Assembly (NCBI GenBank): GCA_964036665.1
Contig: OZ038530.1
Coordinates: 21,474,001-21,538,000, forward strand
Reading direction: 5' to 3'
Length of the DNA: 64,000 nucleotides
Source: Gordius sp. MW1
Taxonomy: Eukaryota > Nematomorpha > Gordioida > Gordea > Gordiidae
The notes under the pieces are model-generated. The model made no database searches and was not told the DNA's origin. It saw only the letters and a list, made by a program, of their open reading frames with translations. How positions within the stretch are numbered: position 1 is the stretch's first letter; the number at the start of each line of letters is the position of its first letter. This document shows, piece by piece, positions 1 to 11,500 of this stretch. The position numbers and the translations under genes are program-made.

Positions 1-292
1 TAGCAATTAAAAGTAAACAACTTTTATTTATGTTTATTATATAACTAGTTAAATTGCATAGCAATTAAAAGTAAACAACTTTTATTTATGTTTATTATAT
101 AATAGATAATTTAACAAATCTTATATATAACACACCGAGGGAGATAGAGATGAGGGGTGGGGCACCTCTATCTCATGCATTAGTTTAAAAAAGCGATAAC
201 CTAATATACCCAATGCAAATAGATAGGGAGGGTAACGGACGGACGGACAACAAAAAACGAGCCCATAAATTGCATAGCAATTAATAAGGGAA
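1..292. mobile_element. Partial arm of the large foldback family (see 51491-55025)
   Basis: This block shares with the palindrome the TTGCATAGCAATTAAAAGT motif (here twice), the AACAACTTTTATTTATG block, the CGAGGGAGATAGAGATGAGG block, the GGACGGACGGACAAC block and the closing ACGAGCCCATAAATTGCATA motif. The order matches the inner part of a palindrome arm, but the roughly 100-bp tandem units and the B-box stretch are missing. It is either a deletion derivative or an element cut by the window edge. Confidence 0.75.
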
Positions 293-425
293 TTATTGGC
301 TAATTACGATTTTAAAACTACCGAATACTACTTATTTTATCATTACCCGCGACAAAAATTATCCGCGCGCGCGATAGTTATTTGATTTTCTTGTTTGCAA
401 CGGTTACATTTTTCTCGTAATTTAT

Positions 426-655
426 TCACTACTCAAAAAAGAAGAAAAAAATGTCTGTGTAAGCGATGCAATAATAACCGCTAAGGAAGGGTAATTAAAA
501 TCGTATCTATTTATATCATAGAGGTACTAACAATCGTGACTAATCATAAACAGGAGTAAACTTTACGCGTATGAGTGTATCTATGTGGGGGGGGGGTGTA
601 TCTAAATTATCATATATCACACACGTAAGGGGGTGGAGGACACCACACCTCCTCC
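426..655. repeat. Dispersed repeat, copy 1 (pair with 1722-1960)
   Basis: About 230 bp recur at 1722-1960 in the same orientation: GTAATTAAAATCGTATC, then ACTAACAATCGTGACTAATC, CTTTACGCGTATGAGTG, a poly-G run, and GGGGGTGGAGGACACCACA. No coding frame is conserved between the copies. The family is unrecognised. Confidence 0.8.
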
Positions 656-1721
656 TTTATCGAGATGACCACGGCTTAATAATTTAGCTAAAGGTCGAGG
701 CGGCGATTTACCTTCTCTATTTTAATCCAAGTCAGAACAGTCCATAGGTAGCCTGTATAATTTTCAAACATTTTCTAATATTTAGTCCAAAAATTAATAT
801 AATTTATCGTCTGACATGTGGCAGCTTCTGGCCTTTGCCCGCGGATCGACTGATTTATGTGTAAATCAGCGATAAAAAGGGGATCATGGCTTTTTTGTCC
901 CAGCACTATGACTCACTGAGCAACAGCCTCAACCAAAATTATAATTAATCCATACTAAATTATCACAAAGACTTTATTTTATACCTATACTGTAAATTAC
1001 CATTTTATTAATCATCATTTCTCACGCCGCCCTTCCTGATTTTATAAAAACACTAATTAATTATGAGCATACCGCCAAATAATAGTAAAGAAAACGCGAT
1101 GAGGGGGGGGGGTTGAATATAGGTTAACAACATGATTTTCGTAAACATCTATTTTTAAGTTGTTACAACTAAACCAATAATGTTTTAAATAATTTATAGT
1201 ATGTGCATAATTCAAGTGGGTTACATTTTATATTTTTGTTTACTGAAAAGAGTTTTTCATTCGTTGAGTTTTGCCATTTGTTCTCGGATAACTCTGTTGT
1301 TAGGTTGTCGCTGTTTAGTTGGTTGCCAATTGTTCGGAATATTGAAAAATTGTTTTCTTTCCTCGTCTCCTTGTGTATTAAAGAACGGAATAGTTTCTCG
1401 AATAATCGGTGTAATAGTGGATGGTATAGATTTATTTAACCAAACTTTCCGGCGCCAATAATAAATAAATCCTCAAAGGTGAATAAAGGATTTATTGGGA
1501 TTTATTGAAGTTTAAAAGGAATTCTGCTCTGGCAGGATGGCGAAGAATTTATTTACTAATTATCCTTTTAAAATACCAAAAAATCATTACCAACTCAGAA
1601 TATTTTTATTTATTTATTTAAACGTCTGCGAGTAATATTTATTTTATTTGACGATTTCCGCGATAAAATATTTCGCGAATATTTAAATATTTTATTTTCG
1701 TTTCACATCTTTTTTCGATTT
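656..1721. other. Intergenic, no supported gene
   Basis: AT-rich sequence with a short poly-G run near 1104. The only sizeable open frame (1201-1461) has no recognisable domain, low-complexity hydrophobic content and no flanking exon signals, so it is not called. Confidence 0.6.
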
Positions 1722-1960
1722 ATCTTTACTCAAAAAAAAATATATCTATGTGTAAGCGGTCAGTAAGGGTAATTAAAATCGTATCAATTTATATCATAGA
1801 GATACTAACAATCGTGACTAATCATAAACAGGAGTTAACTTTACGCGTATGAGTGTATCTGTGTGTGGGGGGGGGGGGGGGAAACGTGTTTCTAAATTAT
1901 CATTTATCACACAAGTAAGGGTGTGAGGCGCAAGGGGGTGGAGGACACCACAAATTATAA
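1722..1960. repeat. Dispersed repeat, copy 2 (pair with 426-655)
   Basis: Same orientation as copy 1, with a longer poly-G run (14 G near 1867) and a small insertion after it. The two copies are about 1.3 kb apart, which suggests a segmental duplication or two insertions of one element. Confidence 0.8.
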
Positions 1961-2640
1961 TAAATTAATCATTTTTTTAAAAATAAAACTTTTTCATTTA
2001 ACTTTTTATGTTTTGTTTTCTGCCAAATTTTCTACTTTTATATGATTTAATTTTTTTGGCCTCAAATTTTTTTAAAACAGAGTTATTACCCAAAGCAATA
2101 TTAAGTGAGATTAGGATGGGGTTAGATTGATTGATGAGAGGGTGAAAGATGTGTAGTATAGTAATAATGCAGTGGCTACTATCATACTCAACACAACAAC
2201 ACCCCCATCTCTTAGGGTATTTACATGCTTATATATACATAGAAACCAATCGGATAGGACCCTAAGTCTGGGGCGATTTTGTGATATTGATTATAGGGAG
2301 TAAGTGAGATTATAAGATAAATTAAAAACTAACTATCCTTGGTAAAAAATTGTTTTTGTGTGAATTTCTTCTATATTTTACCACCAGATTTATTTTTCAA
2401 ACTCTTGACCATTTGCTTTCTCAGTATACACCTCCAAAAAGGGGGCAAAAACGCTCTTTTTGCAACATTACCCTCAATTATTTCAAAAACTTGACGTATA
2501 GGAAAAAAAAAAGTGTTCATGTTCACGACAAAAACTTTATAAAAGTATGTTAACTGTTTTCTAGTTGATTTTTTGTAAACCTGTGTTATCAATTCGACCC
2601 GATTCCAAAATATGAGTTTCCTCAAGCTTGCATTTTAGAA
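1961..2640. other. Intergenic, no supported gene
   Basis: AT-rich sequence. Short overlapping frames on both strands at 2350-2625 show no recognisable domain and are treated as chance. Confidence 0.6.
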
Positions 2641-2642
2641 TA

Positions 2643-2681
2643 GCCTTCTTCTTCTTCTTCTTCGAAGAAGAAGAAGAAGGT
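2643..2681. repeat. Perfect CTT/GAA palindrome
   Basis: A run of CTT triplets is followed directly by TCGAAG and a run of GAA triplets, giving a hairpin with essentially no loop whose stem is a trinucleotide microsatellite. Confidence 0.9.
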
Positions 2682-2879
2682 ATTAAATTTAATATATAAA
2701 TTAAACCAACAACTCTACTAATATTTTATTTAAACTTTGTTTCTATTTTTTCATCAAAAATATAATTAATGCGTGACAAAGTTCTTAAAGTGAATTTTAA
2801 CTACCCACGACTTAAAATTTTATTATATCGAATCATATTCGCCAATTTTTCAGATATTTGGATTTAGAAATAACATAAA

Positions 2880-3620
2880 AGTTATATTATGAGGATGCAT
2901 CACCTACTAGCGATTGTAACAAACAATATTTTTTTTCTTATGTTCCAAGGCACGAACCTTATGACTATAAATTTGATTTTGAGTTTTTTGAAAAAGAAAA
3001 ATCAGCCTTAATTAAGACAGGGAAAAAGATTTTTCAACCCATAAATAGCCTATATGGATGTTAAAATAAACTCCAATGCTTTAACTGTCTATCCATTTAG
3101 AGATAGTTTGTCTTGATTATACTACCAACTCAGACTTTGAAAATTTGATCAATAAATTCAATGGGGCACGAGCATCTCTCCGCTATATTCAATTTTCAAT
3201 AATCCCTTTATCTAAAGCACAATTTCCGTCAAAATTTAATAAAGGAATGGCTATTGTCGATATAAGTTGAAATTCATTAATTTATCTAATTAATATAACT
3301 TATACAACCAGTTCGCCTCTCGCCAGTCTAATGAATTTGATTCAAAAAATTTTTGGAGCTAAAATATAAGTATTCGAGAAAGCTAATGCAAATCTTAAAC
3401 TTTACCCTAACAGACATATAAATTGTCTAATGCAATAATAAAAGTTAACTTCAGAAATAGAATGAATTTATTTCGCAATGGTTTTATTAGTCTATGAGTA
3501 TATTTCACCAAATTCTTACGTCCATCAACCTAGATTGCTTGTTGCATTCTATAGAAATCATCGAGCTTCTGAAAACCAATTTTCTAATTACATGGATAGG
3601 AGTTAACTTTAAGTCTGAGG
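2880..3620 (+). pseudogene. Decayed coding-like relic, family unknown
   Basis: One reading frame stays readable with only scattered stops between about 3130 and 3605. It contains peptide-like stretches such as INKFNGARASLRYIQFSII, KFNKGMAIVDIS and SPLASLMNLIQKIFGAKI, then YEYISPNSYVHQPRLL. An upstream piece at 2880-3060 in another frame reads VPRHEPYDYKFDFEFFEKEK. Composition and repeated frame recovery look like an eroded protein gene, either of a mobile element or an old host gene. I do not recognise the family, and no intact ORF remains. Confidence 0.4.
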
Positions 3621-4524
3621 ACTATAGGAAGTTATAAAATTATCTCGTAAAATAATATACCAGTACAATAAACAATTTCAAGAGAACAATCGCATTAAAT
3701 TGGCAATAAGAGGGGCTGCCAAGCTAGATTTCTAAACAAGCATCTGATATTTATATTTAGAGTAACAATAAAAAAGATGACTTTCAGCACATTAACTACA
3801 ATTAAAGTGTTAATTTTTGTATTTAAATCAATCTCAGATAATATCAATGTTTTAGTACTTAATATTCTATGTGAAAAAGTATATAGTAAAAAGGGTTGGT
3901 AGTGTATTTTATTATATTGAAATCATAGCAATAGTAGTAAGGAATATATAGCGCATTAATATAGCCGTGAGTGTTGTAAGTAACGATAAACATTCAATTT
4001 TATGTTAATTCTCTTCGTCTATTCTTTCTCTTTTAACCTTGTACACTTCCCTACCAAATCTCTTTCTAGGTTGTGGTACCCCTTTATTCAAATTCCATAT
4101 TTGAATATTATATGGTCACTTATTAATATCCTTTATTTTACTATTTTGAATATACGAATTTATCGTCTGCGTATATTTATCTTCTGCGTATTTTTTTATC
4201 GTTTGCTAATAAATACTCGCGGTTATAAAACAAATTAATTTCGTTTTTATTGGTGTCCCACTTCACTACACATTCCATTTTTTGATTAAATATATGTTGT
4301 TTGCCTTTATTTATTCCCTTGCTTAATATAATATTATATTTAGCATCTATAAGGAAGACGGCAGCAGCAAGGTAAATGAACTCAATTTTTAATAGTTACA
4401 CGACAAGTACCAGGATTTTTAATATATCCGTATTATGGCCATATATACTTTTTTTTTTGTTAAAAATTTTTATTAGGTTAAATCTATATATGAAAAATAT
4501 AAAACACGATCAATAAATAAATAA
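3621..4524. other. Intergenic, no supported gene
   Basis: AT-rich sequence. The open frame at 4002-4238 is hydrophobic and low-complexity, and no homology is visible. Confidence 0.6.
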
Positions 4525-5337
4525 AAAGCGTGACTACTCGTCATCTTCATCGAGGGCCAGAGGCCAGGTGTCGGAAAATGCCTTATAATTGTATTTGGCT
4601 ATTAAAATTCCTTTTTAGGCGTAAAAGAAAACTTACTGAGTATTTTCCTTCGGGGGATCTCTTTCCCATCAATTTAAAGAAGGCTAATGCCTGTTTGCTA
4701 AAAGTGGCAGAACAAGAAGCCACGATAGGGATAAAAATTTTACAAGGAATTATATCACGGTATTTATGAGTTTTGCGTGCTTCCGCTAGAGCTAATGGGT
4801 CAGCGTTATTGTTAGAGGGTGCAAATACGTCGATGCAGGTAAAGTCCCAAGATAGGAACTTACCATCCTCCCATGGAATTGTGGATGTTCCATCGGAGCG
4901 CATTCTACCCTCAAGAATGGGTTCAGATGGTTCGAGAATAGAAGGGAAGCCGGCTTTTAGTAAAGCGGTTTGAATCAAAAGGTTGATCTTTTGATGGCAA
5001 ATGAAACGGAATTTGTTAAGTTTACAAGTAAGGGGTGGTGGGCCCAAACATCAATTTGTTTCTTACAATCTTTACAAGTCAATTGCTTGCAAATTGGGAT
5101 CCCCAGTCTCAAGGCGATCGCGTAAGTAATTTCGGGGTTTGAGAGTAAGAGCCCAGAGAACTTGCTTGGAATGCATTCCAGCCATTCGTGACCAGAGTCA
5201 GTCGTTAGTGACCTGAGATTGAAATGCTGTACGGCGTCACAACTCGAAAGTAGGCAAGCGACGGAGTGTGACACTATACTGGCATCCCAATCTTGTTGTT
5301 TGACTGAATCTGGAATAATGGCTCCTTTGATAACCAT
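4525..5337 (-). mobile_element. 3' relic of an RT element with zinc-knuckle/PD-(D/E)XK-like C-terminus
   Basis: Two frames on the minus strand (5337-4975, then 5047-4530) read as one protein once a frameshift near 5000-5050 is allowed. The order is a GHEWLECIPSKFSGLLLS segment, a LRLG segment, a CKDC...HH knuckle remnant, then LEPSEP...RSDGTSTIPW, DFTCIDVFAP and RKTHKY. This matches the C-terminal part of invertebrate reverse-transcriptase elements in which a zinc knuckle is followed by a K/RPDG ... D-x-T-x-x-D core that resembles REL-type endonucleases. The reverse transcriptase itself is absent. It lies about 180 bp upstream of the PAXBP1 start codon. Confidence 0.7.
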
Positions 5338-5512
5338 TGCACCGATTTTGAGTTGTATACATTAATTTGTATTAAAGGATTTAATCTCTCAATTAAATTT
5401 ACAGTCGATATTATAATCCAGAGTAAATAACCGTGTTCTTTATATATGTATCTTTACACAAATAATTATATTAAACAGAAATTTAGGAATCATATGTTAT
5501 TAGTCATTCATT

Positions 5513-8500
5513 ATGTTGGGAGTTCAAAAAAAGAAAAAATCTTTGCGTACGAAAGTAATTGTGATTTCAGAGGATGAGGAAGAAATAAAAACAAATATAC
5601 AACCAATAAATTATGCATCAAAAACTATAAAGACTACTTCTTTATTAAGTTTTGAGGATGAGGGGGACGGTGAGGAAATTTTTCAATTAAAGAAATCATA
5701 TAAAACTAAAAGTGCCGGTTATGTCTTTGATGAAACCCAAACTATTACTGATTACAAATATGAAAAACCTGACAACACTATACCTGTTAAATCAAAGAAT
5801 AATGTAAAACTTAAGGTATACTTTTAGAAAAAGTTCATTAATTAATTTTCCATTTTAGAAAAAGAAGAAAAAAGTATTGGAGAGTGTTGATGAAATAAAT
5901 AATAGTGAGCCTGAAAATAAAGAAGAGGAATTAAAATATGTCTTAGATGGTAAATTTTAACATAATATGTACTAACCTTTAACACCAAGATAATTTATGA
6001 AATAAATTAAAAATCTCCATGTTAAATTATACATTTTGATTTTAATAAATCTATTTAGGAATTATTATATATATATTATCTATAGAAATTGACTTCAAAA
6101 TTTAATTTGAATTATTTCTAGATAATATTTACGATCCTTAAAACAATAATGCTTAAAGCATAATATCAACTTGTTATATAAAAAAAGCTTTTAGAATTAG
6201 TGGGTGATTATATATCTTAAAATTTATTCACTTAAACACTATTTCCAATGCAAAGCTGGGGACATTCCAACCCCAGCTCAAATTCACGCAGCACGTAAGC
6301 AAAGACAATATGTTAGAGAAAATTATGGAGAGGACCAAGATGTTCCCACTAGTGAATCAGGAGAAACAAATGACCCTCACCAAAATGTTAGACATCTCAT
6401 GAACCCCGAAGCTTCAACTATTAATGACAATAAATCAAGACTTATAAGGTCTTTTCATTAATACTCTCTAACCAATTTTTTTGAAATTGTTGTTTTATTC
6501 AGACTTTTTTTAAAAGTTATTAAACAGAATATGTTTGCAAAGAAATTGAAATTTTTTTAAATTATGGTTTAATATCAACTGATTCTTTTAGAATCAGGAG
6601 AGATATAAGGATTAAGTGATTTTCTTAAACTTATATAAGCCTCACAAAATTGTCAATGTTACTTAATTTTATACCATTTAAATGCATTTATTTTTTATTG
6701 CGGGATAAAATTATAAATTTATCAGACACAAAGAGTTTTACCTGAATTACGCGACATTTTAACATTGGCGCATCTTTTCTATAATTTTTTAATACTATTT
6801 ACTTTGTTAAATTCACAATGGTTGGCCCACACCTCCATATATCTTAAAATCTATAATGTTTTATCAAATAATTTTGCAAATTAATATAATTTCTAAATTT
6901 TATGATATCTTATAGAGAAGATGAGAATGATTTGAGCGAAACGGAATTGGATAGTTACGAAGGCAAAACGGAAAGTAGTTATTTGAGTATGTCAACCATA
7001 ATGGAACGAGAATCAAATTCTAAATACCAATCTAAAAGGGATATGTTTTCTTACTTGCAACAAAAATGGGGAGACAAAACACGTAATTTAGATGATTCCG
7101 CCCTTCAGTATTCATCCGATGAATTTCAAAAAGGTTTTCTTTTCAAAATATTTGAGACAAAAAATTGGTTTTCTTGCGCAACTTACGTTAATTTTTATTA
7201 AATATGCTTGTTATAATTTCAATCACGAGTCACAATTAATCCACTGGTAATGATAAACTTATATTTATTCAGGGACACATATTGTAAAATACTCATAGTA
7301 ATTGAGGTGAATGTAATTGTAGAATTTCTAATAAAGAAACAATTTATTTTCTCCATATCTCTGAGATTCATTTTCTTCTGGGTACAGTTGTTTTTCATCA
7401 CTCACTAGGAAATGGCTAGTTTTTGTTTGCTCAGCCTTTAATTTTAGTCAACTAAACATTAACGGACCGAAGGCTTTTGGTCTGTTTCAAAATTTTGAAA
7501 AACATACTAGAGTCAAACGTAGTCTTAATTAAACCAAAGATAGACCAAACAAAACCCAGCCGTTTTTAAAACAATACTCATGAGAGCTTCTCTGCCTATA
7601 TATTTCTTCGATTCTCTTGGTCATTTGATTTCTACATCTGTCTAGTTTTAATTGTCCCCTTCTCCCTGAACTCCTCATTCACATTTACAACAATTTTGTA
7701 TTACATTTAAATTCACACATGACATACCTCGAAGACTGAATTTATTTTAGTCTAGACATGAGCTTTAACAAATACTTTTTCCCCAAAAACATTAGTTTTT
7801 TAAGAGAATAAGTTTTCCTGCATTGATACTTATGTAATGTTGTGTTATTCAGTATAATTTTAAAGTGTAATAACAATAATCTATAAAAAAATCACAAAAA
7901 GTATATAGAGAGATTTTATTTTCAAACTTATCTTTAATTATGTATATATATATTTTATAGATACGGATGATGAAGAGTTTGATAAATGGGAGAGGGAACA
8001 GATTATGAAGGGTACCAACATACCCCAAGTATGTCAATCTCACTTTTATATTCATTAGTCTAGAAGTTATATGAAGAACCGTAATTTTTAAATTTTTAGA
8101 CATTGTCATTTTATTACAATTTTTTTGATTAGCTTAATTATAAAACATATTTTGTTTATTTATGCCTATTGGTATATAAAAAAACTGGTCATTATATTTT
8201 TTAACTAACATAAATGTACAGGGGTTCAAATAACTTTGCCTTACACTGTAAACCTCAAATTTCTTTAATGTACCCGAATTGACCTTTAAATAAATTAGAA
8301 ATTTACCCTTACTTACCTCTTACTATTGCTACTAAAATTTCTTGAGCCATTTGAATACTTTGTAAGCCTGGGAAATTGCTATGAAACAATGTATATTAAT
8401 CGTATTGATCTGTTTTTTGATTTTTTTATAGTAAATACCTAGACTTCGTAACAATTTTTAAATTTGTAGTCTTCTTCTATATCAAGTATTTGATTCCACA

Positions 8501-11500
8501 ATCGCGGAGTTTGTTTTGATCAGTTTTTTCGTCTAGATCGAGTAAATGCCATGTCTTGATGAATCTTCTTACCTTCATAACTTTGTCCACTTACCCTTTC
8601 CACGTGACACGAGGTTGTCCTCTTCCTCTCTTCACCCTTGTACCTCCATGTCCATTACTTTCTGTAATATGATAAAAAAGGATTTAGTTTTTTTGCCCCC
8701 AAAAAGCATCCCTTTATAGAACTCTTGTATATTAGTAACACGTTAAGCAATCGTAAAAATAGTTATTACACAGAGCGTGGGCCTAGCGAGCATTGGGAAT
8801 AGAGGGGGGGGGGTAATAATGTTTTAGGGAAGGGTGAAATGATCAATTTTTGAAATTTAAGCCATAATTTTAATAAATTTTTAAATTTTGGGAGGACGCC
8901 TATGACACAGCACACGTTTTAATCTTAAAAATGTTTTTTTGTTTACCTAAAAGTTTTTTACCATTTTTTTCTTTTAAGGCCTTATATGTATGATACTTTA
9001 CTAAATTTTTAATTCACCATGTTTTAGTCTCAGAGAGGTGTAAGCCACGTTGCAAATCTTCTTTCCCTCGACCCTAAGACTAGGAAACGGGCCACTAAGG
9101 GGCCGGCCTTTGTGCAAGACGGGGCCAAACCTGAGATGGAGCCATTCGGAGAGGAAGACTTTACGGGTTCTAATTACGAAATGGTTAAAAAAGAAATCTT
9201 TACCAGGTCTTACCTTACTTTACTTAACCTCTGACGCCCCGAGAATTTTCATATATATTCAATGGAAAAATAGCAGACCTGGTTTTATCTCGCGATTTCT
9301 AATTTTATGACGTTTATGATGGATTTATAGTGGATTTAGACTTCTACATATATCACTAGTAGTGATGTATGGATTTAGTTAAGTCGACTTTTGGTTCAAC
9401 TAAGATTCAAAAACATACCAGAATATTCCGGTCTGTTTTTCAAATTTCGACTAAGCCTAGAGGTCGACTAACCCCAAAGGTTGCCATCCAAAACTTAAGT
9501 CTTTTTACAACACTAATCACTAGTGATATTAAATCTCTATTTATGCTTATTTTGAAATAATTTTATTCATCTAGATTTTGTTTGATATGGGATGTGGGGG
9601 GAAGGGTGTATTTTACCCCCTCCTGCCTTCTTATCAAGTCCATAAATTATAATAGCGTTGTTAAACTGCTGGATCTTGTTTTGTCGACCTTATATTTAAG
9701 TCGACTACCAAATGTTTCTAAGAAAACAAACGTTTGGTCTGTTTACGCGACTAAACATTAACAGACCAAACCCTGGTCTGCTTATGTCTAGTCGACTAAA
9801 ACCAGGGGTCGATTAAACGAAACCCAGCCGTTTTTACAACACTAGCAAAATATTAATTGGTTTTTATGTTGGCTCGCCGCGTAGAATCGAAACTCTGAGA
9901 AGCAATTTGAGCGTTCACAGGATGGATCTAAACGCCACCCGGGAAAATCAGGCGGGAAACGGGGCTTTTTTGCAGTTACTCGACGAAGAAACGGAGAGCA
10001 TCGGTCGAGACTTCAAGTTTTATCAAAATTTCAAAACTTACGTCGAGGATCTCGTGGAGTGTCACAACGAAAAGGTTGGACCATTTAGCTTAGAGTTTTT
10101 TAGATTAAGAAACTTTGCGACGCCATTTTGAGTAGGAATTTCTATTGCATTTCAAAACTTTGTGGAAATATTTTGTAAATGACGCTATTGTGTTGTAAAA
10201 ACGGCTGGGTTATGTTTGATCGACGTTTGGTTTTAAGCATACAAACTATTAACTTTTTATAAATTTATCCACAGTATTTATTGTTGTAAAGCTTTTTTCT
10301 TAGTCGACCTCTAGGCTGAGGCGAAATTTGAAAAAACGCACCAGAGTCGCCCGTTAGTCTTAGTGAGTTAAAGGTTGACCAAACAAAACACAGCCGTTCC
10401 TTCAACGCTAGCGCTAATATCACTTTTGGCGATTACGTATTATCTCCTATTCTATCCAATTTTAAATTATAAAGTAGTCTTGAATTTTCTTCGCCTAACA
10501 CAAAATTTTTTGTCTTTGTTAAGGGTTTTCGTTATCTGTGACGTTAGCGTAGTAGTATAAACTTTTAGTTTGTAAATATAGGACCTCAAAGATGGTGCCC
10601 CCCTCATATAATAATCATTAGCTGCATGGGCCTAGCCAGCATCGGAATTAGGGGGGGGGGCACTAATGATTTAGGTAAGGTCAAAATCATTATTTTTTAA
10701 AAATTAACCATTGTTTTATTAAATTTCAACAAATTTTTGGATTTAGAGGGGGGCACCCGCCCCTCCCTGCCCCCCTCCCCTCCTTGGCTACTCCCATAAT
10801 CAACTGCTTGTTTACCAGTATATTGTATATTAATCTAAAAATTTACGGCGAAAACAACTAGGATTAATATGAAATGATAATTTTACTTTGTCCTTTTAGG
10901 TGGCCCTGATAAATAGCCTGGAAGCCAGGCTGTACAACCTGTTGAAGCAAAGGGCCTCGCGCCTATCCAATCGCCGGTTACAAGATCTCAGGGACGAATC
11001 TGAGGAATATTCCCTCATTCAAAGTCGGTAATTTAATATCCATCCTCCCACTTCTAAATTTTCGAAATTTCTTTATCTCTTTTTTATTCTTAAATATTTA
11101 GAAATATTTTGGTCACGTTAAATTGTTTAATCAAAATACGCGAAAATGTGCTTATGTATGACTCCTTTATTTTGAGTTAAGTTTTATTTAATAATTTATA
11201 CCAAACATTAAATGTGATTCTTAAGTATCTTAGGGGCGAAATTTTTTTGTCTACATTAAGCGATTACATTTGATAATATAACTTAAATGTTTATTAAATG
11301 GTATACAAAAAATTACATACACGACTAAAAAAATAAAACGAATATACTCTTAAAAGTATCGTTTTTGTTTGAAATTTAGATTTTGCCACGGCCATACCAG
11401 CTTAATATCGAATAACAAGATTTTTACCACTTTATTTAAATCCATCTCTTGAATTAGACTCGCTGTTTTAGACTTGTTAGATTTATGTCTAGAAATATTC

